DNA of 64,000 nucleotides from Planctomycetota bacterium (GTDB lineage Bacteria > Planctomycetota > B15-G4 > SIAN01), in assembly GCA_016795285.1 (NCBI GenBank), contig JAEUIC010000018.1, forward strand, positions 248,001-312,000, read 5' to 3'. A model generated the notes under the pieces. It saw only the letters and a program-made list of their open reading frames with translations, was not told the DNA's origin and ran no database searches. Below are positions 25,793 to 33,306 of this stretch, piece by piece; the stretch's first letter is position 1; the number at the start of each line of letters is the position of its first letter. A program made the translations under genes and the position numbers.

Positions 25793-26898
25793 GCGGCCGC
25801 CGCTGGTCGCGCGGCGCGTGGGCGGCGCGCCTGCTGGTCTGGGTCGCGGCGCTGACGCCGTGGCTCTGCAGCGAGCAGCCGCTGCTCGAGCTGGCAGACG
25901 GCCGACTCTCCTCGCCCGCGAGCCGCGCGGTCGCGGAGACGGACGGCGCGAGCGCGCTCGTCTGGTTGGCGCTGGTCGCAGCCGATGCGCTGCTCGCGTT
26001 GCGCGCGCGCGTGCTGCGCCGCGCCGTCGTCGTCGCGCTGGCGCTGCTCGCAGGGCTCGTCCTCTTCGAGCGCGCCTCGCTGCCGCTGCCGACGGCCGCC
26101 CGCTTCGCGCTCGCCGCGCCGATCGCCCACTCGCCCGACCGCGCCGACTGGGAGCTGCTCTCCCGGCCCGAGACGGCGCTGCCGGCCGGCCCGTCGGCGC
26201 GCCACTGGCTCGGCACCGATTCGGCCGGGCGCGACCTGCTGGCGCGACTGCTCCATGCGCTGCGCGCGTCGCTCGAGATCGGCTTGGCGGCGGCGGCGAT
26301 CGCGCTGCTGGTCGGGCTGGCGGTCGGTCTCGCATGCGGCACGCTGCGCGGCGCCGTCGACTTCGTGCTGATGCGCGTGATCGAGACGCTGCTCTGCTTC
26401 CCCTACCTCTTCCTGGTGCTGGTGGTCTTCACCTTCCTGCCGCGCGGGCGCGGGACGCTGATCGGATTGCTCGGGCTGGTCGGCTGGACCGCGATCGCGC
26501 GGCTGGTGCGCGGCGAGTTCCTGCGGCTCGCCGACGCCGAGTTCGTGCTGGCGGCGCGCGCGCTCGGGGCGACGCGCTGGCAGGTCGCGTGGCGCCACCT
26601 GCTGCCGAACGCCCTCACGCCGGTCTGGCCGGCGACCACCTTCGCGGTGGCCGGCGCGCTGCTCGCCGAGTTCTCGCTCTCGTGGCTCGGCTGCGGCGTG
26701 CCGGAGCCGGCGGCGTCGCTCGGCGCGCTGCTCGCGGATGGGCAGCGCCAGCTCGCCCGCGGCGAGATCTGGCTCACGCTGGTGCCGTCGGTCGCGATGG
26801 TCGCGATCGTGCTGGCGTTCCACGCGTGGGGCGAGCGGCTGCGCGAGTCGACCACGCCGGAAGCGGCGGCGCGCGCGGCGCGAGGGGAGCTGCGATGA
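25789..26898 (+). CDS. Peptide ABC transporter permease (OppC-like)
   Basis: Second permease, 369 residues from a GTG overlapping the oppB-like stop. After an N-terminal region with three hydrophobic stretches (residues about 10-100), the OppC landmark HWLGTDSAGRDLLARLLHALR appears near residue 135. The membrane domain follows, with an EAA loop (LAARALGATRWQVAWRHLLPN) and EFSLSWLGCGVPEPAASLG. The N-terminal part is longer than in typical OppC proteins and has extra helices, as in YejE-type permeases. It overlaps or nearly abuts the first ATPase gene. Confidence 0.9.
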   Translation: MSGRRWSRGAWAARLLVWVAALTPWLCSEQPLLELADGRLSSPASRAVAETDGASALVWLALVAADALLALRARVLRRAVVVALALLAGLVLFERASLPLPTAARFALAAPIAHSPDRADWELLSRPETALPAGPSARHWLGTDSAGRDLLARLLHALRASLEIGLAAAAIALLVGLAVGLACGTLRGAVDFVLMRVIETLLCFPYLFLVLVVFTFLPRGRGTLIGLLGLVGWTAIARLVRGEFLRLADAEFVLAARALGATRWQVAWRHLLPNALTPVWPATTFAVAGALLAEFSLSWLGCGVPEPAASLGALLADGQRQLARGEIWLTLVPSVAMVAIVLAFHAWGERLRESTTPEAAARAARGELR

Positions 26899-27884
26899 GC
26901 GCGCCGCTGCTCGCGGTCGAGTCGCTGGGGGTCGAGTACCAACGCGGCGGCGCGTGGCACGCGGCCATCGATGGCGTCTCGCTCTCGATCGAGGCGGGGC
27001 GCGCCGTCGGGCTGGTCGGCGAGTCGGGCTGCGGCAAGTCGACCTTGGCGGCGGCGCTGCTGCGCGCGCTGCCCGAGAACGGCCGCTTCGCGCGCGGTGC
27101 GGTGCGCTGGTGCGGTCGCGACCTCGCGACGATGAGCGCCGCGGAGCTGCTGCGCTGGCGCGGCCGCGAAATCGCCTGGATCGAGCAGGAGCCGTCGGCG
27201 GCCCTCGATCCGCTCTTCGCGGTCGGCGACCAGATCGCCGAGGGTCTACGCGTGCACGCGGGGCTCACGCGCAGCGCCGCCCACGCGCGCGCCGTCGAGC
27301 TGCTGGCCAAGGTGGGGCTCGCCGAGCCGGAGCTGCGCGCGCGGGCACGGCCGCACCAGCTCTCGCTCGGCATGCGGCAGCGGGTCGGCGTGGCGATGGC
27401 GGTGGCGCTGCAGCCGGCGCTGCTGATCGCCGATGAGCCGACCTCGGCGCTCGACGCCTCGCTGCGCCACGCGGTGCTCGACCTGATCGACGACCTGCGG
27501 CGCGAGTCGGGGATGGCGCTGCTGCTGATCTCGCACGACCTGCGGACCGTGGCGGAGCGGTGCGACGAGGCGGTGGTGATGTACGCCGGCCGCTTCGTCG
27601 AGCGCGGGCCGGCCGCGGCGCTGCTCGAGGCGCCGCGCCACCCCTACGCGCGCGCGCTGGCGGCCACGCGGCGGGCGGCAGGGCCTCTCGCACGCGGCGA
27701 GCGGTTCGCGGCGCTGCCGGGCGCGCCGAGCGCGTTGGGGGCGGTCGCGCCGGGCTGCGCCTTCCATCCACGCTGTCCGCTCGCGGAAACGGAGTGCACG
27801 CGCGAGGTGCCGCCGCTTGCGCCCGACGGTCCCGGCTTCGCTCTCGCCTGCCCCGTGGTGGCGCGGCGCGGGGGGCGGCGGTGA
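26895..27884 (+). CDS. Peptide ABC transporter ATPase (OppD-like)
   Basis: Cytoplasmic ATPase, 329 residues, energising the upstream permeases. Walker A GESGCGKST is near residue 42, the Q-loop in WIEQEPSAALDP, and Walker B LLIADEPTSALDAS. The C-terminal oligopeptide-transporter extension has the paired cysteines GCAFHPRCPLAETEC. The ABC signature reads LSLGM where family members have (F/L)SGGM, so the first signature glycine is Leu. That is unusual and may reduce or alter hydrolysis at one of the two sites. The ATG has a GGGAG element upstream and overlaps the permease stop by 4 nt. Confidence 0.92.
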   Translation: MSAPLLAVESLGVEYQRGGAWHAAIDGVSLSIEAGRAVGLVGESGCGKSTLAAALLRALPENGRFARGAVRWCGRDLATMSAAELLRWRGREIAWIEQEPSAALDPLFAVGDQIAEGLRVHAGLTRSAAHARAVELLAKVGLAEPELRARARPHQLSLGMRQRVGVAMAVALQPALLIADEPTSALDASLRHAVLDLIDDLRRESGMALLLISHDLRTVAERCDEAVVMYAGRFVERGPAAALLEAPRHPYARALAATRRAAGPLARGERFAALPGAPSALGAVAPGCAFHPRCPLAETECTREVPPLAPDGPGFALACPVVARRGGRR

Positions 27885-28807
27885 GCGCGCAGCCGCTGCT
27901 CTCCGTGCGCGAGCTGGTGGTCGACCATCGCGTGCCGGGCGGCCTCTTCGCGGCCGCGCGCGGGGTCGTGCGGGCAGTCGATCGGGTGAGCTTCGAGCTC
28001 GCCGCGGGCGAGACGCTCGGCCTGGTGGGCGAGTCGGGGTGCGGCAAGTCGACGCTGGCGCGCGCGCTGGTCGGCCTCCTGCCGTGGCGCAGCGGTGCGG
28101 TGCGCTTCGCCGGGATCGACGTCGCCCGCGCGCGCGGCGCGGAGCGGAGCAGCGTGCGGCGCGGGATGCAGCTGGTCTTCCAGGATGCGCGCGGCAGCCT
28201 CGATCCGCGCCAGCAGGTCGGCGCCGCGATCGCCGAGGGGCTCGAACTCCATCGGCTCGGCGATGCGAAGGAGAGGCGGCGGCGCGTCGCAGAGCTGCTG
28301 GAGCAGGTCGGCCTGCCGGCGGAGTCGGCCGCTCGCTGGCCCCACGAGTTCTCGGGCGGGCAGCGCCAGCGGATCGGGTTGGCGCGGGCGCTGGCGGTCG
28401 AGCCGCGCGTGCTGCTGCTCGACGAGCCGGTGGCGGCGCAGGATCGCTCGGTGCAGGCGCAGCTGCTCAACCTGCTGCTCGAGCTGCGCGAGCGGCGCGG
28501 GCTCGCCTGCCTGCTGATCTCGCACGACCTCGAGCTGGTGGCGCAGGTGAGCGACCGGGTGGCGGTGATGCACCTCGGCGAACTGGTCGAGTGGGGGGCG
28601 AGCGCGGAGCTCCTCGCGCGGCCGCGCCACCCCTTCACGCGCGCGCTGCTGGCGGGAGCGGTGCGCGGCGAGCCCCCGTCGCCGCTCGCGCCGCCGCCGG
28701 GTTGCCGCTTCCATCCGCGCTGCCCGCAGGCGGTGGCGGGGTGCCGGAGCGAGCCGCCGCCCGAACGGGAAGCGGCGCCGGGGCATCGCTACCGCTGCAT
28801 CGAGTAG
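27881..28807 (+). CDS. Peptide ABC transporter ATPase (OppF-like)
   Basis: Second ATPase of the importer, 308 residues from a GTG overlapping the previous stop. It starts LLSVRELVVDHRVPGGLF, and the Walker A (GESGCGKSTLARAL), Q-loop VFQDARGSLDPR, intact signature FSGGQRQRIGLA and Walker B LLLDEPVAAQD motifs are all present. RCHP-like cysteines (CRFHPRCPQAVAGC) end the protein. It pairs with the OppD-like subunit as a heterodimer. This is the last gene of the ridA/importer run. Confidence 0.92.
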   Translation: MSAQPLLSVRELVVDHRVPGGLFAAARGVVRAVDRVSFELAAGETLGLVGESGCGKSTLARALVGLLPWRSGAVRFAGIDVARARGAERSSVRRGMQLVFQDARGSLDPRQQVGAAIAEGLELHRLGDAKERRRRVAELLEQVGLPAESAARWPHEFSGGQRQRIGLARALAVEPRVLLLDEPVAAQDRSVQAQLLNLLLELRERRGLACLLISHDLELVAQVSDRVAVMHLGELVEWGASAELLARPRHPFTRALLAGAVRGEPPSPLAPPPGCRFHPRCPQAVAGCRSEPPPEREAAPGHRYRCIE

Positions 28808-28937
28808 GTGCGGGACGAGCGGGGCGCGGCCGCCGTCTCGCGGGGCCGCTCGTGCGGGGCTCTCGTGCGGGCTGGCGTGGCAGCAGTTGCACGGTGGGGT
28901 GCTACTGTTCCGTCCAACCCGGCAGGATCCCCCCGCG

Positions 28938-29339
28938 ATGAACGAGCCTCGCCGCCTCTACACCGTCGCGCGCGCCAACAAGGCGCTGCCGTTGGTGGCC
29001 CGGATCGTCGACGACGTGGTGGCGCGCGCGCAGGAGCTGCGGCGGCTCGGGCAGGCGAAGCGCACCGCTCGCTGCGAGGCGCTCGAGACGATCGAGCGCG
29101 AGCTCGCGGAGACGGAGCGGGAGCTCGAGCGGCACGCCCAGGAACTCGCGGCGCTCGGGGTCGAGGTGAAGGACCCGATGAAGGGGCTGATCGATTTCCC
29201 CGCGCGGTCCGGCGAGCGGGCGATCTACCTGTGCTGGATGAAGGGCGAGGAGACGGTCGCCTGGTGGCACCCGATCGAGTCGGGCTTCAGCGGCCGCCGC
29301 CCGATCAGCGAGCTGCCGGGCGAGATCCGCGGCGAGTAG
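28938..29339 (+). CDS. DUF2203 family protein
   Basis: A 133-residue cytoplasmic protein of unknown function. It shows the DUF2203 pattern: YTVARANKALPLVARIVDDVV at the start, a long charged helix (residues about 35-75, probably coiled coil), and ALGVEVKDPMKGLIDFPA. YLCWMKGEETVAWWHPIESGFSGRRPI closes the domain. It stands alone between the importer and a convergent HAD hydrolase gene. A TACTGT -10-like element lies at 28903-28908. Nothing in the sequence gives a biochemical role. Confidence 0.85.
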   Translation: MNEPRRLYTVARANKALPLVARIVDDVVARAQELRRLGQAKRTARCEALETIERELAETERELERHAQELAALGVEVKDPMKGLIDFPARSGERAIYLCWMKGEETVAWWHPIESGFSGRRPISELPGEIRGE

Positions 29340-29370
29340 CGGAGCGGAGGCGAGCCACCAGCGGGGTCGA

Positions 29371-29398
29371 GCGGCCGCCAGAGGCCGTGGGCGGCCGC
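29371..29398. terminator. Hairpin between convergent genes
   Basis: 9-bp perfect stem (29371-29379 with 29390-29398) with a 10-nt loop between the DUF2203 stop and the HAD gene stop. No U-tract. Confidence 0.45.
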
Positions 29399-29417
29399 GA
29401 GCGCCCCGGCGTGCCGG

Positions 29418-30152
29418 TCAGTCGGGGAGCGCGATCCCGAAGTCAGCGGCGAGGATCGGGCGCAGCTCGTCGAAGGAGTGGATCTCGTAGCGCGGCGTCG
29501 TCTTGCCGGCCGCGTCCTTGTGGCGCGTGATCCGGCGGCTGCGCACGGTGATCATCCCGAGCGCGTTGCAGGGGTCGATGTCCTGCTGCGGGTTGTCGCC
29601 GACGTACATCACCTGCTTCGGGTCGACCGAGAGGGCGGCGCACGCCGTGGTCCAAAGCTTCGGGTTCGGCTTGCCGATGCCGATCTGGTCGGAGATGAAG
29701 ATCGCGTCGCTGCGGAAGAACCGGTAGAGCCCGAGCCGGATCAGCTTCTCGCACTGCTTGATCTGCAGCCCGGCCGAGACGACCCCGAGGATCAGCGGCG
29801 TTCGCGCGAGGCTGCGCAGCACCCGCGCCACGTCCTCGAAGGGGCGCAACTCGAGCGACTTCGTCTCGTGGTAGCCGATCACGCCGGCGGCGACGAGGAT
29901 CGCGGGATTCAGGTCGGGCCAGCACTTCTCGCGCGGCAGGCGCGAGAGCAGCTTGTCGAAGTGGTTCGAGTAGTTCGAGCTGAACTCGGCGATCACCTCG
30001 CCCAACTCGCGGTAGGCCGCCTCCTCGTCCATCCGCAGGCCGTGCGCGATCATCGTGCGGATCGCGTTGCGGCGCGCTCGCTCGGCGAAGTCGGAGGTCG
30101 AGAAGAGCGTGTCGTCGAGGTCGAAGAGGATCGCCTGGAGCGGCATCACCAT
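29418..30152 (-). CDS. HAD-superfamily hydrolase (subfamily IA)
   Basis: Haloacid dehalogenase-like phosphatase of 244 residues. The nucleophile motif DLDDTLF (DxD) is at the N-terminus, and a helical cap follows. Motif II is VVSAGL, then the Lys in GIGKPNPKLW, then the acidic motif MYVGDNPQQDI. These are the class-IA motifs of phosphoglycolate-phosphatase-like or pyrimidine-nucleotidase-like enzymes. The ATG at 30152 is preferred because GAGGT lies about 8 nt upstream; ATG 30146 and GTG 30161 are in the same frame. Substrate unknown. Confidence 0.88.
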   Translation of the reverse strand: MVMPLQAILFDLDDTLFSTSDFAERARRNAIRTMIAHGLRMDEEAAYRELGEVIAEFSSNYSNHFDKLLSRLPREKCWPDLNPAILVAAGVIGYHETKSLELRPFEDVARVLRSLARTPLILGVVSAGLQIKQCEKLIRLGLYRFFRSDAIFISDQIGIGKPNPKLWTTACAALSVDPKQVMYVGDNPQQDIDPCNALGMITVRSRRITRHKDAAGKTTPRYEIHSFDELRPILAADFGIALPD

Positions 30153-30199
30153 GCGGCGCACCTCGCATCGGTGGGCGGGAGCGACAGCCCGGGAATGAC

Positions 30200-30230
30200 C
30201 GGACCCGCGACGGTTGGCGTCGCGGGTCCG
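30200..30230 (-). terminator. Hairpin after secretin 1 gene
   Basis: Perfect 13-bp stem (30200-30212 with 30218-30230) and 5-nt loop, 78 nt past the secretin stop in the direction of transcription. There is no U-tract, so it could also protect the 3' end. Confidence 0.55.
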
Positions 30231-30307
30231 AGGATACTGCGTCGTGTGCGGCAGTTCAGCTCGCGGGGGACGCCCGCTCGCCGAAACGCGAGGTCAGAGG
30301 CGAGAGC

Positions 30308-32917
30308 TCAGCGGACCGGCGCCGCCTCGCGGAAGCGGCTCAGGTCCTTGATGTTCGCCTTGACCAGGATCACCAGGCTGCGCGCCTCGTCCGCGACGCC
30401 CTTCTGGCGGAAGAAGAAGCCGAGCAGCGGGATGCGCGAGACCCACGGCACCTCGGCGCGGCGGTTCACGTAGTTCAGCGTCTTCAGCCCGCCGAGGATC
30501 ACCGCGCCGCCGTCGGGCACGATCACGGTGGTGTTGGCGTTCTGGACCTCGAGGCGCGGCAGCTGGAAGGTCACCGCGTCCGAGAAGCCGCCGAGCGTCG
30601 TCTCGAAGGTGTCGATGGGGCGCTGGATCGTCGCGACCGTCGTGCGCACGTCGAGGGTGACGTACTTGCGGTCGTAGGAGATCGTCGGGCGGACGTCGAG
30701 GACGACGCCCTCCTGCAGGATGCCGATCTCCGGGTTGGCGATGAACGCGGTGTTGGCGACGTCGACGTCGAAGTCCTGGAGGAAGGAGACCTCGTTCAGG
30801 ACGGTGACGTAGGCACGCTCCGTGTTGAACACGGTCAGCTCGGGCGCCATCACCTCGACCGCGTTCACCGACTTGTCGACGGCGGTCACGACGAGGTTGA
30901 ACTGCGTGTCATCGAGCAGGCCGAACTGGAACGAGCCGCCACCGGTGGTGGTGAGGATCGAGCCGAGCGGCGAGTCGAAGTAGTTCTCGGTCCGGCCGCG
31001 GATGTCGCCGTCGGAGTTGTCGTTGAAGAAGATGCCGGCGCTCGGCGCCGAGGAGCCGGTCGAGCCGGTGCCGAGGTTGTCGAGACCGCGGCTGGCGATG
31101 TCCTCGCCGGCCGAGGTTGTGTCGTCGAGCGTGACGCTGGTGCCGAAGACGCCGCCGAGGCCGCGGAAGTCGGCGCCCATCTCCTGGATGAACGCGTCGG
31201 TCACCTCGACGAAGCGGCTCTCGATCTGCACGACCGTGGTCGTGAACCGGCGCAGGTCGTTCAGGAAGGCCGCGATCTCGTCCTGCACCTCGGGGGTGTG
31301 GATGACGAGGATCTGGTTGCTGGCGGCCGGCTCGATCGAGAACTTCTTGTCGCCGAGCTCCCAGCTCTCGCGCGCGACGTTCTCCTTGACCAGCGTCACG
31401 ATGTCTTCGGGGGTGATCTGGATCACCTTGTCGAGGTCGGCGGCGAAGACGGAGGTCTCGGCGTCGTCGCCGTACTCGCCCGGCAGCGCGATCTTGTTGA
31501 TCTCCGGACCCTTGAAGTCGGTGCGGCCGAAGGTCAGGTCCTGGATCGCGTGGGTGCGGATCTTGGTCTGCCCGAACGCATCCTCGAGCGTCGTGATCTG
31601 CACGATGCCGTTGGTGACCGTCCAGGCGAACTTGTCGCCGAGTCGCTTGGTGATGATGGTCAGCAGCGAGTCGACCGAGAGGTTGGTCAGGTTGGTGAGC
31701 TGGATCAGCGTCGAGTTCGACTCGACCTCGGAGCGGACCGTTTCGGTCGCGCGGATGGTGAGGCCGGTCCAGTTCGAGAGGTTCGCGCAGACGGTGTCGA
31801 GGTCGGCGTCGGTGAACTCGACCACCGGCACGCGGTTCGACTTCAGCTGCTCCTTGATCCGCTGATCCTCGATGGCGGCGGCGTCGGAGCCACCGGCGCC
31901 CGTCTCCGTGCGCGCCGTGACGCGCGCCCAGTAGTCGGGATCGGCGGCCGTGAGGCCGTCGGAGTAGGGGATACGCAGCTCTTCGATCTCGGACTTGAAG
32001 CGGCGGAACGCCTCGCTGCGGTGCTTGGCGAACTCGGCGCTGCGCTTGGAGCGGCGGCCGGCGTTGGCCTCGCGCTTCAGCTCCTGGCCGGTGACGTTGC
32101 TCGGCTCGATGGTGAGGACCTGGTCGCACAGCTCCATCGCGCCGGCGTAGTCGCCCGCCTCGAACTTGTAGTTGGCGCTCTCGAGGAGGCCGGCGATGCG
32201 GTTCATGTGGCGCGCGCGCTCGGCCTCTTCGTCGCCGCGGATCTGCGCCACCGCCTCCTTCAGCTTGCTCTCGCGGTCGCTCTGGATCGCCTCATCGCGC
32301 TCGCGACGGGTGGCCGCGAGGGCCTCGTCGTTGCGCGAGCCGAGGTCGCCCCAGTCGACGTCGAGCGACGACCAGCGGATCGACTGCTGCACCCGCTCGA
32401 ACCAGCGGATCGCGGCGTCGTACTCGCGGCGCCCGCGCGCATCTTGGCCGACGCGGTGGTACTCCTCCGCCTCGAGCTTCAGCTGCTGGATCGCGACGGC
32501 CTGCCGCTCCTCGGCCCACTGACGGGTGGTGCCGATGTCACCCGGGCGCTCGCCGAGCAGCTCGAGGACCTCGAAGTACTGGGCAGTCGCATCCGCGTTG
32601 CCCGGGTCGATCGAGAGCGCCTGCTCGAGCTGCTTGCGCGCCCCCGCGAGGTCGCCGCTCTCGCGCAACGAGCGCGCGTTGTCGAGCGCCGCAGCGAGCA
32701 TCAGCTCCTTCTTCTGCTGCGCGAGCGACTGCGCGCCGCCCTGAGGAGCACTCGCGACCGGAGTCGGCGTCGCGTTCGAGGGCGCGGCGCCGACGTTGGC
32801 GTCGGGCATCGACGTCCCCGGCTTGCCCGAGGGGTCCGAGGAGAAGCACGCGCCCAGCGCCGTTGCGGCCAGGGTCGCGTACACCAGGCGCTGCGTCGTG
32901 CGAGCGGAGCTCAACAT
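30308..32917 (-). CDS. Secretin lipoprotein 1 with N-terminal TPR-like region
   Basis: Outer-membrane secretin (GspD/PilQ family), 869 residues. It begins with a lipoprotein signal (lipobox LGAC, Cys24) and then a low-complexity linker. Residues about 60-290 are helical, TPR-like repeats including LRESGDLAGARKQLEQALSIDPGNAD and CDQVLTIEPSNVTGQELK. Secretin/STN-type N domains follow (VEFTDADLDTVCANLSNW, then TIITKRLGDKFAW). Next come an N3-like repeat (NQILVIHTPEVQDEIAAFLNDLR, then VVQIESRFVEVTD) and the secretin core (RAYVTVLNE, FLQDFDVDVANTAFIANPE, GAVILGGLK). It has its own promoter and a roughly 230-nt leader. It is paralogous to the secretin at 41945-44551. It probably forms or accompanies a multimeric pore of a pilus or secretion machine. 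Confidence 0.9.
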   Translation of the reverse strand: MLSSARTTQRLVYATLAATALGACFSSDPSGKPGTSMPDANVGAAPSNATPTPVASAPQGGAQSLAQQKKELMLAAALDNARSLRESGDLAGARKQLEQALSIDPGNADATAQYFEVLELLGERPGDIGTTRQWAEERQAVAIQQLKLEAEEYHRVGQDARGRREYDAAIRWFERVQQSIRWSSLDVDWGDLGSRNDEALAATRRERDEAIQSDRESKLKEAVAQIRGDEEAERARHMNRIAGLLESANYKFEAGDYAGAMELCDQVLTIEPSNVTGQELKREANAGRRSKRSAEFAKHRSEAFRRFKSEIEELRIPYSDGLTAADPDYWARVTARTETGAGGSDAAAIEDQRIKEQLKSNRVPVVEFTDADLDTVCANLSNWTGLTIRATETVRSEVESNSTLIQLTNLTNLSVDSLLTIITKRLGDKFAWTVTNGIVQITTLEDAFGQTKIRTHAIQDLTFGRTDFKGPEINKIALPGEYGDDAETSVFAADLDKVIQITPEDIVTLVKENVARESWELGDKKFSIEPAASNQILVIHTPEVQDEIAAFLNDLRRFTTTVVQIESRFVEVTDAFIQEMGADFRGLGGVFGTSVTLDDTTSAGEDIASRGLDNLGTGSTGSSAPSAGIFFNDNSDGDIRGRTENYFDSPLGSILTTTGGGSFQFGLLDDTQFNLVVTAVDKSVNAVEVMAPELTVFNTERAYVTVLNEVSFLQDFDVDVANTAFIANPEIGILQEGVVLDVRPTISYDRKYVTLDVRTTVATIQRPIDTFETTLGGFSDAVTFQLPRLEVQNANTTVIVPDGGAVILGGLKTLNYVNRRAEVPWVSRIPLLGFFFRQKGVADEARSLVILVKANIKDLSRFREAAPVR

Positions 32918-33154
32918 TCTGTTCGTCTCCCGACTGGCGGAGGCAGTCTCGTCCGAAGCGATCGTGGTCCAAGGCGCGTCGTTGCAGGAACGGCGTCACA
33001 GGAACGGCGACGGGAGAGAACGAGGAGCCAGCGCACGGTCCGATTCCTCAGGCGAGCAGGCTGCGCTGCGCCTGGGACGAATCGACGGCGATTCCTCGTG
33101 ATCCCCCGCTGTCTCGGGCAAAACGCCCTGCCGGCGCCCGAGAAAGAGCGCGGT
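32918..33154. other. Long 5' leader of secretin 1 (no gene seen)
   Basis: This non-coding stretch lies between the promoter and the start codon. It includes an 11-bp direct repeat (CAGGAACGGCG at 32985 and 32999). No open frame looks coding. A regulatory leader is possible but no known riboswitch was recognised. Confidence 0.5.
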
Positions 33155-33183
33155 AGGTTAGGTCGCTCGCTGCAAGTGGTCAA
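33155..33183 (-). promoter_or_regulatory. Promoter of secretin 1
   Basis: On the minus strand, -35 TTGACC (33183-33178), 17-nt spacer, and -10 TAACCT (33160-33155). The start point is expected near 33148, about 230 nt before the ATG. Confidence 0.65.
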
Positions 33184-33204
33184 CGTAAAAGATCGCGACC
33201 TAAC
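33157..33204. promoter_or_regulatory. Operator-like inverted repeat around the promoter
   Basis: 10-bp arms GTTAGGTCGC (33157-33166) and GCGACCTAAC (33195-33204), perfect inverted repeats separated by 28 nt. One arm overlaps the -10 element and the other lies upstream of the -35, which is the geometry of a repressor or activator binding site or of a looping operator. Confidence 0.5.
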
Positions 33205-33306
33205 TCGTTCTCTCGCACGGGTTTAGCAGTGCAGCCGAAAGGCCTGGTGGCAGCGCTGCCTCGCCGTGCTTGCGGCAGTGAACATGGAGCCCGGAACGGG
33301 CAACCA

